From Pseudomonadota bacterium (lineage in GTDB: Bacteria > Desulfobacterota > Desulfobulbia > Desulfobulbales > SURF-16), in the NCBI GenBank assembly GCA_030597865.1, contig JAUVQZ010000045.1, positions 1-14,489 of the forward strand: a stretch of 14,489 bases of DNA. The letters run 5' to 3'. The translations under genes were made by a program, and so were the position numbers. The notes beneath the pieces are model-generated. The model was not told the DNA's origin and searched no databases. It was given only the letters and a program-made list of their open reading frames with translations. Position 1 is the first letter of the stretch; the number at the start of each line of letters is the position of its first letter. Shown piece by piece: positions 14,408 to 14,489 of the stretch.

Positions 14408-14489
14408 ATGGAAATTAGCGCGCCAACCATAATTAACTCATCAATACTGCTTTGGGCATTATTGATTCCCCTTGTCGGGGCCTTAGGTG
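14408..14489 (+). CDS. nuoL: NADH-quinone oxidoreductase subunit L (3' partial)
   Basis: Only the first 27 codons fall in the window. AAGGG precedes the ATG. The residues include 'LLWALLIPLVGALG', the first hydrophobic helix of an antiporter-like subunit. By position after nuoK this should be NuoL, the distal ion-pumping subunit; NuoM or NuoN cannot be excluded from so short a piece. Confidence 0.7.
   Translation, partial: MEISAPTIINSSILLWALLIPLVGALG

Overview
The window reads as chromosome of a sulfur-metabolising, mostly anaerobic deltaproteobacterium (Desulfobacterota, perhaps a Desulfobulbales relative). This is inferred from gene content: a membrane multiheme cytochrome, a rubredoxin plus desulforedoxin-type iron protein, a rhodanese/persulfide-dioxygenase-like fusion, and a complex I operon with no NADH-oxidising subunits. 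No database search was possible.

Layout. (1) 1-2067: 3' part of a cytochrome bd (CydA)-like membrane protein fused to eight c-type heme motifs, closed by a hairpin terminator. (2) 2198-4577: an AT-rich accessory island. An XRE/ImmA-IrrE protein overlaps a PIN-domain gene whose reading frame is cut by an in-frame TAA. The island is bracketed by two inverted copies of a ~180 bp palindromic repeat whose stems differ but stay base-paired. (3) 4636-6617, minus strand: a rhodanese-MBL protein with its own promoter, then a two-gene unit (desulforedoxin-domain protein, rubredoxin) with a second promoter and a strong terminator. (4) 6869-7076: tRNA-Ala(GGC) with promoter and terminator. (5) 7088-7499: non-coding DNA with a perfect 14-bp hairpin, a likely promoter and a terminator-like hairpin just upstream of the next gene. 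(6) 7525-9188: a 70-residue conserved-looking protein translationally coupled to mpl (murein peptide recycling). (7) 9303-14489: a promoter and nuoA-B-C-D-H-I-J-K-(L).

How they fit together. The core genes serve anaerobic respiration. The Nuo complex lacks NuoE, F and G between D and H, so it probably takes electrons from ferredoxin or another low-potential donor and passes them to menaquinone while pumping ions. The cytochrome would handle electrons at the outer face of the membrane. The iron/sulfur genes on the minus strand fit protection from oxygen and handling of persulfide. The XRE-ImmA/PIN pair looks like a horizontally acquired toxin-antitoxin or defence-type module.

The most unusual items are the paired covarying palindromes around that module, the interrupted PIN gene, the bd-like cytochrome without recognisable b558 ligands, and the altered metal motif in the rhodanese-MBL protein.
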